Assembly (NCBI GenBank): GCA_002633005.1
Contig: NMRA01000297.1
Span: forward strand, 170,737 to 234,736
DNA length: 64,000 nucleotides
From: Phoronis australis
Lineage: Eukaryota; Phoronida; Phoronidae
Direction: 5' to 3'
This document shows positions 37,639 through 51,300 of the stretch, piece after piece. Below the pieces are notes generated by a model that searched no databases, was not told the DNA's origin, and saw only the letters and a list, made by a program, of their open reading frames with translations. Position numbers and translations under genes: made by a program. The stretch's first letter is position 1; each line of letters starts with the position of its first letter.

Positions 37639-37900
37639 CCTGCGCGCACCCGCGGGGGGACTCGGGGGGGCTCGAACGAGCCTCCCCATTTGGCGAAATG
37701 GGCAAAAAGATCAGCCTAAGAGAAAAAAAAAGAACTTAAAGAAATGGAAAACGCGAGCGAACTCCATTAAAAAGGCAGAACAAACAAAATTCGGCAAATG
37801 CACAATTCATAGCTCTGAACGTACCCCGTGAATCTTAATAAAAGGTAGACATTCTAAAAAATTTGAGCTCCCCATTTTTAGGCTTGGTGCCCGCGCGTGG
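37639..37900 (-). mobile_element. MITE family M1, copy C (inverted)
   Basis: Reverse orientation relative to copy A: TGCGCGCACCC, CTCGAACGAGCC, CCATTTGGCGAAATGGGC at the left, and GAGCTCCCCATTTTTAGGC then a degraded terminus at the right. About 20 bp longer than the full copies. Confidence 0.7.
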
Positions 37901-40900
37901 AATGCGCACGCATATAATTGGGCACAAGGATCTTATAACAGCATTTGAATCATACACGTGTAATTTTTGAGCGATGAGAAATTTTGAAATTGGGATTTTC
38001 TTGAATTTTCGAATATGGCGACTCATATGGAGGGTTCCCACATGTCGACATGGAACACATGTAAGAAATATCACTTAATTTATTGTTGAAAAGAATTATA
38101 TATCAGCGTGTCACCGTACTGTAAAGTCTTTAAAGTTCTTCATGTCATCGGGATGTTGATGTCATGTTTGTTTCCAAATAACGAGAAACTTAATATAAAC
38201 CACTCGGTGAATGCAAACCTCTATCAAGTCCGGCTGCAAAGTTTCCTCCATCGTCAGGCCATTTCCTAGTGAATATGACGTCATTTTCACCTTTTGGACC
38301 AAATCAAACTGAATTAAAATTCCAAAATCAAAACAACGATTATAATTTGGCCAGATTTACATAGCGTTGTTAATCTCTAAGCACTTTCGAAAGTTATTGC
38401 GTGGCCATTGACCTTGTGAATCCCAAATCCTTCTCAACTCCCCGGGATTCCTCACAATAGGTGTAACCGTTGTCGGAGCTCACCGGTTAATAAAAACTCA
38501 AGTGCTAAATTGCCGCGGGGGGGTATCTGAGTCGTAAAAAATCCAATCCCTGCTAAATTTTTGAGAATGTGAAGTGACTACGCATTTTCATTTTGACGTG
38601 TGGGTCCAAATCGCGTCATAATATCAACAGTTACTGTACGTCATCACTAAACATCCGAATTGTTAGTAAGGTGCGTTTGAAAGGCTACTAAAAATGTTCA
38701 CTCTCATTTGCGCGGACACGTCGGAAAACAAACTTTTGATGAATGCACGTTCATAAATACACAGACACGACATCTTTAGAGATATTTGCGATTTTTAAAA
38801 TCATTGAACAAGAGAAATATTAATCGTGACTACCCGCTTTCTTTAGAATCTGAATCGCTGATTTCGATGTTCAAGCATATAAATCATACATGTACTCATA
38901 TATTACTGTTTTCAAAAAATGTCAACAAATTAAACGCAGTTGTCACTAAAGGCAATGACGTCTGCGTCACTTTTGAAACAATTAAGAAGTAAATCTTCAA
39001 GGCATCAAATAAATCCGGGACAAAAGTTTAAATTTTTTGTATCTCATTGTAATACTCATACATGTAGATGCATGTTACCATGACATTGACGTAAATGCAT
39101 TCCATATTATTAAAATTACGTTTGTATACATATACAACTAGGAAGCATAGCAAAGAAGATGAATTGCAGCGTTTAGGTGTAATAGTCAGCAGGCCCAAAC
39201 TTGAAGAGTTTATGAAATAAGAATTTTGACACATTCATGTTGAAGCAAGCGACACATATCACAGTTACTTAAACCTGTAATCGATCGTCATTTCCAGGAA
39301 ACTGGTAGGAAGCCTAGTGTTTTCACAATACAAAACGCTAAAATTGACTGTGCAAATATTTCACATTTTCTGAAGATTCAAATAATATTAGCTTACATTG
39401 TGGAAATAGGAAAGGTAACACTAAAACCCGCAGTAAAACATATACCCAGGTCGTGGCATTATAGGCGAAATATAATTTGATGGCACTGTGCCACAAAACT
39501 CTTCATTGATGCAAATTAACATTCGTTTTACTTTTCGGAATATAAATATCCCGCGCTAGTTCTCTTTCTCACTTCCGTCGACCAGGTGAACCTTACACCT
39601 TTTTACTTGCAAACTGGCCCCAATAAGTATTATGCGTTCTCTGGAACACTGGAAAACGCAGCAATCCCGAATATGCAACAATGGAGTTGTTTACGAATCT
39701 AAGTCCATAGCCTTTCCTCTCATATAAAGGCCATTCGCTATTTATTGTTTATCGTTATTGTCACCAACAGGAACTAGCAAGTTCGGAGTTCTTGACTCAA
39801 CTGGGTACGACAGACAATTCATGTAAAATTAGCAGAACTAACATTCAGCTTGCAGTTTTCATGAAATTACACATTTTCAGTCTAATACAATTACAAGTTT
39901 GCGAGCCAGTGATTTTAGTTTCTTTAGAGACACGTGTGTTTACCTAATGTCCAATGACAGCATGAGTGCCGAATACTGAAAAACAAAATACTAAAAATCA
40001 AAAAACACAAGTATTACACTTTTACAGATAGTCTTGTGGCTTCAACCGGCTTGGGTACCGTATTGGCATACATATGACGTCATATAACAACAAGCCGTAG
40101 CACATGGCAACAAGGTTTTGCGGCGATGATGCAAATAAGTTCATACATATATGGCATAAATTTCGGTCTGGTTGGGACATTCCCAAATGAAAGGAATTCT
40201 CGATAGGATATGGCAGTAGTTTTCCTATGTATGTGAGATAACCTATATGTAGTCCCAGTCATGGCGACCTTCATTAGATTTTTGAAATTATGCTGCTGGT
40301 GATTGTGGCTAAAGGTTATGGTATACCTTTGTAAGTGTCATTGTGTTTGATATATGGCACTATGTTGCATCCCTTATATGCAATTTTTAAGGAACTACTG
40401 GCATGTTTCTTTATTATTGTCAACCATTTTGGAATTTTCAAAAGTGTGTTACTGGATTCGTCAATCCAGACAAAGGGTTTTGCTTTTAGCAATTCTTTTA
40501 TGAATTTATTCGTAGCATTAGTTGTACACAGTTAATAACTTGTTGAAATGCTATTTCCATGTGTTTGCACAAGAGTTGCCCAGGCAACCATTTTTGGGTT
40601 GTCCAAATTGTTCCATTTCAAATTGTTATGAGATATCGTTGATAAACCAAACAAGCAGTTTAAATTCTTCAAAATTTCGAGAGTAAGTGGAATGCGCAGC
40701 CTTAACTACTGTTGTAATTCCAAACTACGTGGTTACCATGGAAGTAATTTAAATTGTCAGGTTTGTGCGGAGGGAAACTATAAATGGTCTGAACATGCTT
40801 CACGTTTTTTATCACGACAGCCATCAAGACTGAAATTGATGTTCCTGATCGTCAAAATATCTGGTTACAATGTTACCAACACCCAAATTAGCTTTGTTAC

Positions 40901-41877
40901 ACCCCAAAGTTTCAACTGAGGACCACTCTAAATAACCTAGACATGGTTGCCTGATTGTAACAAGACGTTTCCTTCAAAATCGAAATTCCTTTTTTAGTTG
41001 CCAAAGTAATTGGTTACCAAGGCAACCGTACATGTTTCAACTTGTCTACCCTTCTAAACGTCAAGGGAGGGTCAAAAAAGTATTAAATGCATGGTTGCTC
41101 TTTTCTATCATTACTTTGCCATCATTGATTTTGGGCCGACGGACTATGAACGTCAACACCACTCATCATCTGGTTAATTAGTAGGCTCATTGGAAAGGCT
41201 TGATAATGAAGAACACCACGTGTTATCTCTTCATTGGACTCGGGTACTACAGCACGCGCACCTTTATCGGGGACGAGACTAGTCGGCCAGTCAGTCAACC
41301 AGCAAGAGTTGAAGGTGACATGTATGGAAATATCCGAGAACAAAGGTTTCTTTTATTTTGCATTCACGTGTTGTAACATGGAGTTAATGGAAATAATACA
41401 CAACGCAAATTTGCTGCATAGGAATGCATGTATAATTACATTATCTTTGGACTTAAGTAAAAATACACTTTGATTAAGACGAATAAAGTTAGCGACTGTT
41501 TGTTGGTCACATTTGTGAATACAATTAGTAAGAATAATTTTCTATAATGAACAGATCTTTAAAACGGATACATTTTGCGATTTGACATATATGTACAGTC
41601 ACAGAAATCTTAAACGAATTGTAATTCCTTGTGAATACATGTAACACTCAAATAATAGATTCTATATTCAGATGCACAACAAGGAATCAGTCAATAAAAG
41701 CTGAATTTAACAAAGTTACAAATCATGCATGAAATCTGGCCTGGTGTACATGTATTGTTGACGTCTCACAAGTTAAAGGTGGCGGGTTCAAATTTCACAA
41801 AACCCCCATTAGACCATTCAGTAACTACCATGTTGTTAATTAGCTCTTGGCTAACAATAAATCTCCCACAAATTATG
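37901..41877. other. No gene recognised
   Basis: Long AT-rich stretch between the receptor and the 3' end of CYP26. GGTTACCATGG- and GGCAACC-type hexamers recur at 40575-41030. Short frames only. Confidence 0.4.
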
Positions 41878-41883
41878 TTTATT
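41878..41883 (-). terminator. Polyadenylation signal for CYP26
   Basis: AATAAA on the minus strand (TTTATT on plus), about 93 nt beyond the CYP26 stop. Canonical hexamer at a plausible distance; the cleavage site cannot be read. Confidence 0.6.
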
Positions 41884-41975
41884 AGTAATACACAAAAGGA
41901 CAAGAAAACGCAATATATATGTATAAATATATATACCACCGGGGGAAATTTCCTTAAATGCAGGGAAATAACAAT

Positions 41976-42332
41976 TCATAAAGTGAACGCCCTCTGGCGA
42001 AGAGGAGGAGCCTCACTGAACTCCACAGGAAGATTGTCGACCGGATATGGTACGGGCAAATGTTTTATTCTGGTATTATTGGTCAATAATCTCCACGTGC
42101 AATTGCGAACGAGTTCAACACCAAGCGTTGCCAGCGTTAACGTGGTGAATTTTTCGCCAATACACGAACGATTGCCGCTTCCAAATGGCAAGTAGTGGTA
42201 TTCGTCTATTTTCGTAGGATCGTTCATCCAGCGACCAGGATCAAACTTATCCGCGTTCCTAAAGATAGTCGTGGTTTCATGAATGTCCCGAATACTGTAT
42301 GCCACGGTCCAACCTTTGGGGATTTGAAAACC
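41976..42332 (-). CDS. CYP26: CYP26 exon 5 (heme-binding loop, stop)
   Basis: Acceptor TTGTAG, then GFQIPKGW; contains FDPGRW, the cysteine loop FGSGNRSCIG and the CYP26-type ending YPVDNLPVEF. TGA stop at 41978-41976. Residues 366-483. Confidence 0.92.
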   Translation of the reverse strand, partial: GFQIPKGWTVAYSIRDIHETTTIFRNADKFDPGRWMNDPTKIDEYHYLPFGSGNRSCIGEKFTTLTLATLGVELVRNCTWRLLTNNTRIKHLPVPYPVDNLPVEFSEAPPLRQRAFTL

Positions 42333-45300
42333 CTACAACAGAAAGTCCAGGTTGCAAATTATGTCTGACATTTTCCACGCAATGGTAAGTATAAAAGCTG
42401 GTTTAATTAGAACACATAAAATACATGTATTAGTAAGATACGTATGATGTGCTTTTAACCGTTTTCACATTGAGAACTGTGGTTTAAACATCTTTAGGAC
42501 CAAGTAGCCTTACGCATCCTTGACATGAAGTCAACACAACTGGTCACTGGCATGGCAACGACCTGTTTGCTGCTTTGTGAAAGCATAGTATTTACTGCTT
42601 CGTTTTCCTCAAACGTTTAAAAACTCGCTTATCTAACAACGATATTTTGGTACACATTGGCTTACTTATAATCTCTCCATGTTTAGCTGCAAGATGTGTA
42701 ATGCAAAAATAGCCAATCACATTATCCGTTTAGTTTTTGAAAGTTAGTTCCCATAACTAAATTTCAATTGATTTTAGTTCGTTCAATACTTAAGTCTTTA
42801 GAATTCGAAACTCGGTGATGCGATTGGAAGATGGTGGTAAAAACATGCAACTGTCTGGTTGAGCGCGGCAAATGTGTGATGTGAGAATCGAATTCTGTGT
42901 TTCAAAGTCAAATTACTCCAGTACAAAGAAAAAACATTTGACACTATTGATCTCCCAAACAAGTGACAGTGTGACAGATATTTACCTCAAGTTCAAAAGA
43001 TCTGATTACTTTTCTGTAACCAGCACCAACAGGCGGAGTAACACGAAGAACTTCTTTCACAACGTGATTGACATACTCCAGTTTACTCAATTTTTCGTAG
43101 CTCAGGTCACCGGCTTCATGATTGCTTGTCAATTCGTGCTCGAAGAGTTCCGCAGAAATTCTCTCAACCACTTCCGGATTTTGAGCGAGATTTAAAATCA
43201 TAGAGCAAGCAGCAGAAGACATTTTCTCATGGCCCGCAAACAGCATTTCTAGAGCGTCATCTTTAAGCTCGTCCAAGCTCAGCTTCTGGCTTTCTTCCTC
43301 TGAGAACAGTGTTGTCATGGCGTCGCTAGAGTCATCTTTGTTCAAATTGTGTTTAAGCCTTTCTTCTATTTTGGCGAGCAGAACATTTCTGGCTTTCATT
43401 CCCTTCAAAATAAATAGTTAATACCTATAAAGCTTAATAACTATTTAACGTTACAATTTTGTTAGTAATGTATTCAATAACTTCTCATTTTCAATTTATA
43501 CCGGTTTCTTTGGACCTCTCCACACGTTTACGTTTCTACTCTCCGTCCCAAAACTAGATGAGATCACAGATACGTTTCACACCCTTTTAAGATGATTTCT
43601 TTTCATGGGAGGTTCACAAATTATGTCATCAAAAATTTGCCATAACCCCTCATCATGATATAGCCTCCCGGTCCATCTTCTAATTACGTCATGACAGCCC
43701 AACCCCCTCCTGTTTTTGGAAGAACCGACTATTCGGTGGAGATAACGTCTTTACGATGATTTACTAATGTCGGTTTATAATCGTAAGTTGCCATTGCCGC
43801 TGTTGTATTAAAAATGAAATAAAGTACGCCATTTCAACTAACCGAACTTACTTCAGGGAAGTGCGTACAGGGCAGGGAAAACAAAATGCTTTTAAGGGTA
43901 GCCTTTTTATGCACCCGCATAAGGCCGTCATCGCTGTCCGTTGTTGTATCTTGCCTTGCAGGATCTTAATGAGATTTGGCAAATATTTATCTATAAAGCC
44001 GACAAAGCCGAATTTCGGCCAATCCGACTAACGCTCTCCTCATAGCAGCAATTTTATTTTTTGTTTGCCTATGCATCTTTTGACTTCCTTGATGTTTGTA
44101 TTAAGGAGGCGAAAACGCCTTCTAATTTTCAGACGGACTTTTAAGATATATTTGCGCCACCTGGTGATTATGCTTTTGTCCTTAGCCTCTCTATCTGCTA
44201 AACAATTTAAAGGATCATTATGACCATTGGCATATTTGGTCCTGATGAGAACACCGCAACTGACGTTGACTTTCGGACGGGTGTTCTGCTCTGGCGCTCC
44301 CTGGTGGGAATTTTGTTTTTAAGTCCATAGCTGTACCTCCTTACTGAAAACTGTGTCGGCCTTTGGTGGTGATTCTGTATTTTTAGCGGCCATGGCTATA
44401 GGTCTACATTTGTAACAATGGCTGCCCACGACTTTTTGGACGGCTCTGACCATGCGCACACCCAGCCTTTGAATATGGGGGGCTCGAATTTCTAGAGATG
44501 TGGATCTTTTGCTGACAAAAAAACGACAAGACTAAAAAAGGGGTTTAGTGGACTTTTGTCTCGTTTTCTCGGACCTTTTGTTTCTCTGAGGCGCGTCCAA
44601 GTTTGGGAATTAATTAATTCTGCAAGGTGAACCAACAATGTGTACTGCGATGGCCATATTCTAATAAACCACATGACGACGTCACCATGAGTCTAACCCC
44701 CTCCACCCTGTCATAAATCGTCATCTTTTCCAAACCCCTCCTCCCTCGAGTTATGACGTAATATGTGACCGCTCCCTTATTGCAACACAAGTATAAAAAA
44801 TACAATAGTGGTGCAGAGAATTAACCCAGAAAACCTATCATTATATTCAAGGCTTAGAACTCAAACGTAGGTTTAAACAACATACAAAAGACGAATGTAA
44901 TGTCAGTAACACTAAACACGAACATACAGCTGTGTAAAACTGGTAAAATAAGTAATCAAAACGTAAAGTTTTGGGCTTTGTTAGTGCACCCGCTTAGCGT
45001 GTATTCCGCGCTAATACTAATTTCTGAAAAAGTACATTTCTCAGGGAGAATGCACAATTAAACAAAAGCAACGAAAATGTGCTCACGACTGCATTGCAAA
45101 TTGTATGGCATCCCCTTGAGAAAGCAAATGTCAAGTTTCTAAGGGTTTTCATTTGCACTGTATGACATAACTGGACTAATTAGCCACTGCGATGTCAAAT
45201 GTGAAAGTCGACTGATGGTGACACTTCCCAGCCACGTTTCCCTTTGTCAATGTCTATCTAAAAGTGTGCCAAGCCATTTTACAATAATCAACAGACAAGC

Positions 45301-48300
45301 AATATTTTGTCGAAAGCTAAGGGACTAAAGGAATGCTATGATAGTCCAATCTGTCTCGTAATCAATTGGTGTCGACGCAACCCAATCACAAACTTTGCTT
45401 CCGTGTCAAATTTGTCAAAATCCGTCAAGTCGTTTTGACAAGGAAAATCTAGAATTACTAATAGGGGTCGCTAGGGTGGTCGACGGGTCTTATTGGTGCC
45501 GAGGAATTTACACGTGAGGTTTCAGAGAAATACGTGAAGTCGTTTCGCCAAAAAAATGACAGACAAGAAATTTCTGATCTAAAAATACACCAATTAACAA
45601 GGGGTGTCACGATAGACGAGTGCGCCCGAATTGAAATACGAGAGGTGCCGGTGCATCCATGACAAATAAGTTATTTTATGTATCAAATTTCATAATGATC
45701 GGACGAAATGTTGATTATATGCGACCACAAATAATGTTGTGGTGGTAAAAAATTATGTTATTTATAAAGAAATAAAACTAACTTTTACCAAGACATGTAT
45801 GCAGCAAAAGCTGCAGGTTATGCTTGAAAGTAAACAAGACGAGCAAGCAAACAACAGTCTACAGTTTATACTCACTTTGTTCAGACCGAAGCCAGGAATG
45901 TTAAACGGTAAAGAAAACATGTTCTTTCCAACATCATCGAAGATTTTGATCATTTGTATTTTTTCTTTTTCCGTGAAGTCAAAACCAAGTAAAACTTTGG
46001 CAGAAATACTAAAGGCCAGATTTCTGCATTCTGGGTAGCCCAGAACAAAGCCCTGTCGGCACCAGTTGTGAATGTAGTCTTTGAGGACAGACTGTAACGC
46101 AGGCATGTAACCAGCCAGAGCTTCAGGCGAAAATGCTTTCATAACAGAGGCTCTGCGCCATCTATGAGTCGCGCCTGAAACAGATTAATCGAATTGAAAC
46201 GTTTAAAAGCATTAGTCCAAAAGAAAAATGATTAAACCTGGGTAGAAACAAAATAATGATTAGGACTGGGTAGAAACAAAATAATGATTAAGACTGGGTA
46301 GAAACAAAATAATGCTCTGTTAATCCTCTCATCAACCCAAATTCAAAGTTTGTTTTAAAAGCTCCTAACGTACAGCGAGCCTGATAGTGACCATTAAGTG
46401 GTGCGCAATGGCACGTAAACATTGTTGGCAATCATGACCAAAGGTGTGTCATCGATTTCACTGACGAAAGCACGTTTTTGGGATTATTATTGTGTGGGGT
46501 TAACTTTTTGAAATTGTTAGTTTTTGACCAGAGCAAAAATAACAACAAACGTAAAGTTTCGTGATTTTCTTACAAATCGCCAATTTTCCCCATTATAAGG
46601 AATATCTGCCAGGCATTCGCTGAAATCCAGGTTGGTAAATTTACCAGTTATAAGCACTAAAAATACATCGTCGACTGGGATACAGCTCCGCCAGCAGAAC
46701 GTTAAATCATTTTCTCGCCAATGACGCCCCTTTAAAATTTTCGGGAATGACAGTTTAGCCCCCCCCCCAACACTGACAGCTGGTTAGAATACCCAGGACA
46801 GTAACATTTAGTTCAGTGAGGTACACGCACTGGCACGTAACTCCGTAGCAGTGGTTATACCTCTCGGAAATATGAGTGAAATGTCTGTGTACCGTGCGGA
46901 GCTGCATGTCATGTCGTGAGCCACCATGACATTTGCAAGATTAGTGACACGTATTGGCAGGTAAATCAACGTGGCAATGTTTACAGCACACGTGAACGAA
47001 AGTGAAATATCTCCAAACTGTGAACAAGTGCGTGCTATGTCGTAGAGATAATTTTGAAATGTGTAAAGATTGGACTCGCATTGACTTGCGAAAATTTAAC
47101 GTGAACCACTCGAGAATAAGTCGTCGAGTCCACCTGAGTACTGCGAATGCTTGTCACGGCGCGTCATGAAATAATGTTCTCGTAGAACTGTAAGGTCCTT
47201 ATTGTGTGAAGTGAACCATTTCCCGTACTCGCGACATCTTCACGGCAATCAATAGTGTTTGAACAAGTCTAACAAGTAATTTTCGAGACGGTTTGACTGG
47301 TGAAATCGAAATCCTTGTATTAATAAAGAAGTTAGTTCATTTTTACCCAACGAAATACATAGAAATTAGAAAAAAAATAGACGCGTTAGGTTCTCTGGTA
47401 CTTGGCAATGAATAGTTTTAGCAATTCTTATAGATAATTGCCGTGCGAGTCGGGATCATGCTGGATAAAAGTGCAACGGGAATGCTTACATTGGATTGAT
47501 ACATGTACATGTATCTCGCCTTGCCACGATGTAGAAATCGCTGTCTTCTGGAGTTGAAACCAAACCTAGGCTTTTTGTAATGCCGGACATTTCTGGAGTT
47601 GTCACCGTCTGTCATTGCGGCCCATATTTTTTCTGGTGAACAGTGCGCAAAGACAGCACCAACAGGAATCCGCTGAACTGATACGTTTCGGCACGCCAAA
47701 TTGTTTGCCAGTGCCCGCTAAAACGTCGCACAAGTATGAAGGTGATTCACAGAGAATTTTGAAATGTTTACATGGCGGCAATTATCTTTTCGGTAAGGTG
47801 ACAGATGATTTTAGATAGATGCCACCCACTTACTCGCTTTTATGACAAACTCAACTTCTGACGTCTTCAAATACTTCTAAAAGGAAATGATTTCTATAGA
47901 TCGTGTGTAACTACGACTGCTAGCGATGCTGGCCACAAGGCCTGACGGCTTACGCTATCCGTAAAAAAGAATCAACAATCGCATCCTGAGTCTGGTGAAG
48001 GCGTGTACAGTACGCACGTTATCGTGCAACGGCATTTGTGTTGCGAACAGTACGTAAAGAATGCATGAAACGTGCACCAAGTCAGCGCAGAACAGGAATA
48101 CGCTGAAGCCAATTGACGAGCCAGTGCGTGCCGTAAAATTGTGCTAGTGTCGGGTAGCTTACATGTATGTCTGTGTACTTTTACAGGAGTACGCCACCAT
48201 GCCGTAGAGAGAATTTTTAAACGTCTAAGCATTTGGCAGGCATTGGTATGCGGGAATCAAACGTGAATTCCACGTGAAGAAGTCATGAAGTACACGAGAG

Positions 48301-51300
48301 AACTGCGTACAATGTGTGGGAAGAATGTGTCATATGCATGACACAATTGTGACATCGACCAATTACGCGAAAATACCGTGTCTCTGTTGTTCAAACCATG
48401 TTACTAACGTTTGACCGACTGATGGTGGTTGGGAAATACTTTTTATCACAGGCGCTTGGGTTTATCGCAAATTACGTCACTCAATAATATATATAAGAAA
48501 ACATAAAGGTTGGACACTCGAAATCTGTTTGCTCAGAATTTTCTACTCAAATGTGCATGGAACTCCACGAAACTAGCATCGGACAACTCTTAGAATACCT
48601 TCTTTCATTTGATCTCTTCAAATTGCCTTCGAGTGGTGATTTGGCGACAAAAATGNNNNNNNNNNNNNNNNNNNNNNNNNNNNNNNNNNNNNNNNNNNNN
48701 NNNNNNNNNNNNNNNNNNNNNNNNNNNNNNNNNNNNNNNNNNNNNNNNNNNNNNNNNNNNNNNNNNNNNNNNNNNNNNNNNNNNNNNNNNNNNNNNNNNN
48801 NNNNNNNNNNNNNNNNNNNNNNNNNNNNNNNNNNNNNNNNNNNNNNNNNNNNNNNNNNNNNNNNNNNNNNNNNNNNNNNNNNNNNNNNNNNNNNNNNNNN
48901 NNNNNNACAGACATGACTCGTCCGTCATGCTGGGCCATCTATTGTTCTTTATTGTAGTTGATTGTCTGCTCTCTATTTGATTTCTTCGCTAGTCACATGA
49001 ATGTTATCGTGTTATCGTGTTATTCATAATTAACGCCTTGATCGTCTTGATTGTCGTCGTCTCCCTCATCGTCGTCTTTTCGATTAGTTCCGCCAAGTGT
49101 CGCTCCTCCGAGCGCTCTCGTTTGGATTTTGGACGGTTGAAGTTGGGAGCCTCGGCTTTGCAAAGTTTAAGTGTCCAACCTTTATGTTTTCTTATATATA
49201 TATTGTGACATCATTTGCGATAAACCCAAGCGCCTGTGCTTTTTATAAAGTGGTTTTCTGAGATTAGCTCCGACGAGTTGTAGAACGTCGGTGGAACTTA
49301 TAGCAGCCTCGTTCCCTGGCATCAAATGGCTAAACTGATCAGCGCCATCTTGAGACTGAACTTTCAGTCACACGCTCAGCTAACGAAGCAAAATGTCATT
49401 CGATAAACGGAAGAGTGCACCTTGATGTCCGTGAATGTCTGGCAGACAACGGCGAAAATTAGCCATTTGTAACAAAATTATTTTGTTGTTTTATAGCTCT
49501 GGTTGAAGCCTATCCCATCTTACAATAATTCCGAAGATGCCATGCAAACAGCGTCTAACTTCCTACTCCAGCCTTACCAGTAGACTGCGCTAGAGCGCCC
49601 TCTCCCATCAGCATCCGGGTACTCTTGGGCCAATTCATGGTCACCAAGACATCTTCGCCAAGTAAAATTTTTCGCACGTTTTGAGCACCGTTCACTCTAA
49701 TCGTGGGTCTTCCCAAAATGTGACTTTTGTACACGTTGCCGAACTGTCGCCGACGTTTTCGGTAGAAGTCGTAACCCTGGCAATAAAGAAAAGACACGCT
49801 TAATGGCTACGTATTTCAGTTACAATATGATCAGTGGATAGTCTACGGGCATGAAGTTCAACCTGCCCTAAAATGCACTTGAAGCTCCCTTCCGCTTTAT
49901 TTCTCATCACACGCGAAAACAAGGAATGTGCAGAACGAGCGCGTCAAATTCCATATAATTTTGCCAAGATGGTAGCGCCGGTTACAACATTTCAGTAGCA
50001 AGCAATCAGGATTTTCAAAGGCCCATTAATGGCCTGCCTCGGTTTTGATTGGGTTTGAATGATCCACGTGACAACACGATGGTACGATAAATTTGAGACC
50101 GTCTGTATATCGGTAACGCGTGGTTTACACTGGCAAATATTTTGCAAATAAACGTTAGGTTGAGTTTGTCGGTGTACACCGGCGGACTTAACTGGACTAG
50201 GTTGGATTCTGGTTTTTAGGCTATTTCTTGGTTTTGATTTCACTCGTTTTACAGAAACGAATAAAGATACGCTACCTGACGTTTTAGTCTCCTAGTCAAC
50301 TTGACCTTCTTAAAACTTTGAAAAGCAGCAAAAGTGCATTTCACACATTTATTCACAGTATTGTATGGAAATACGGAAAGCAGCAGCCAGAGTATCGTGT
50401 GAATTATCAGAATTTTTGTCCTACTCTATTTTTGTTCTGATGGTTTTTGACGATGATAGTTTCGTCTGTGACTTCGAATAGGGACTATCGATAACTTTTA
50501 GCTACCGTAAACGCAAACATTTTCGTCAGACATTACTAGTTTCGTGTTTTTGATTGAATTGTGCATCTCAGAAAAATGTTCACAAAACTTGACTTCCAAT
50601 TGAGCACCTAGTATCTTTGAAACACTATTCGCGAGGATCAATATTCACGGTGTTTGTTTGTAACTTCTCAACACCAAAAATACTCGTTTAAAAACTACAG
50701 AAAACTTGGTGCGTAAGGGCAACCTGGAATTACATGCACAACTGCAAGCAACGTTGTCTGAACGACTGACGAGCTGTAATTGTGTTAACCACGCTGCTCA
50801 GTCTTGACAATGCAAACTTCGTTCTTCAATCTTCATGGTATGGTTTCCGAAGCTTCCTTTATATGTATTGTCCGATTATCCGTTAAGGTACAGCCTGGAG
50901 CCACGCGAAAAATTCCGGCCCCTCTCGTACCAACGGGGATTATTCACGTGGTCAAGGGAGGAAGACAATCCATTATACTAAAAAGTATGCAGCTAAGGGC
51001 CTCGCGATCGCACGAAATTGGGGCCTGTCACGTTTGCCCCCTTAAAAATCGTCATGACTGCCACCAGTGTAAGTGAAAATTGGGGCCCCGTTTGGTAGCC
51101 GCAGGGGTCCTTCAAAAGTTGCGACTAAGTCACCTGCTGATGATCACACCTGATAATCATGCAAACAGGCGAGCTGAAATTTGTCGGCACAAGGCCATTA
51201 AAGTGGATGAGGGTGTTCAAAATAACATGGACTGCCTTAGGAACACATGGATAACGTTACTGCAATGTATGGAGAGCTAAATTTTCGCGAGTTAAGGTAC

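Noticed and set aside
41725-42195. 156-codon plus-strand frame overlapping CYP26 exon 5
   Set aside because: It is the antisense of the CYP26 terminal exon and its 3' flank; the minus strand carries the P450 motifs.
48551-48980. Frames of about 100-120 codons running through the N gap
   Set aside because: They consist almost entirely of undetermined residues and lie inside a transposon.
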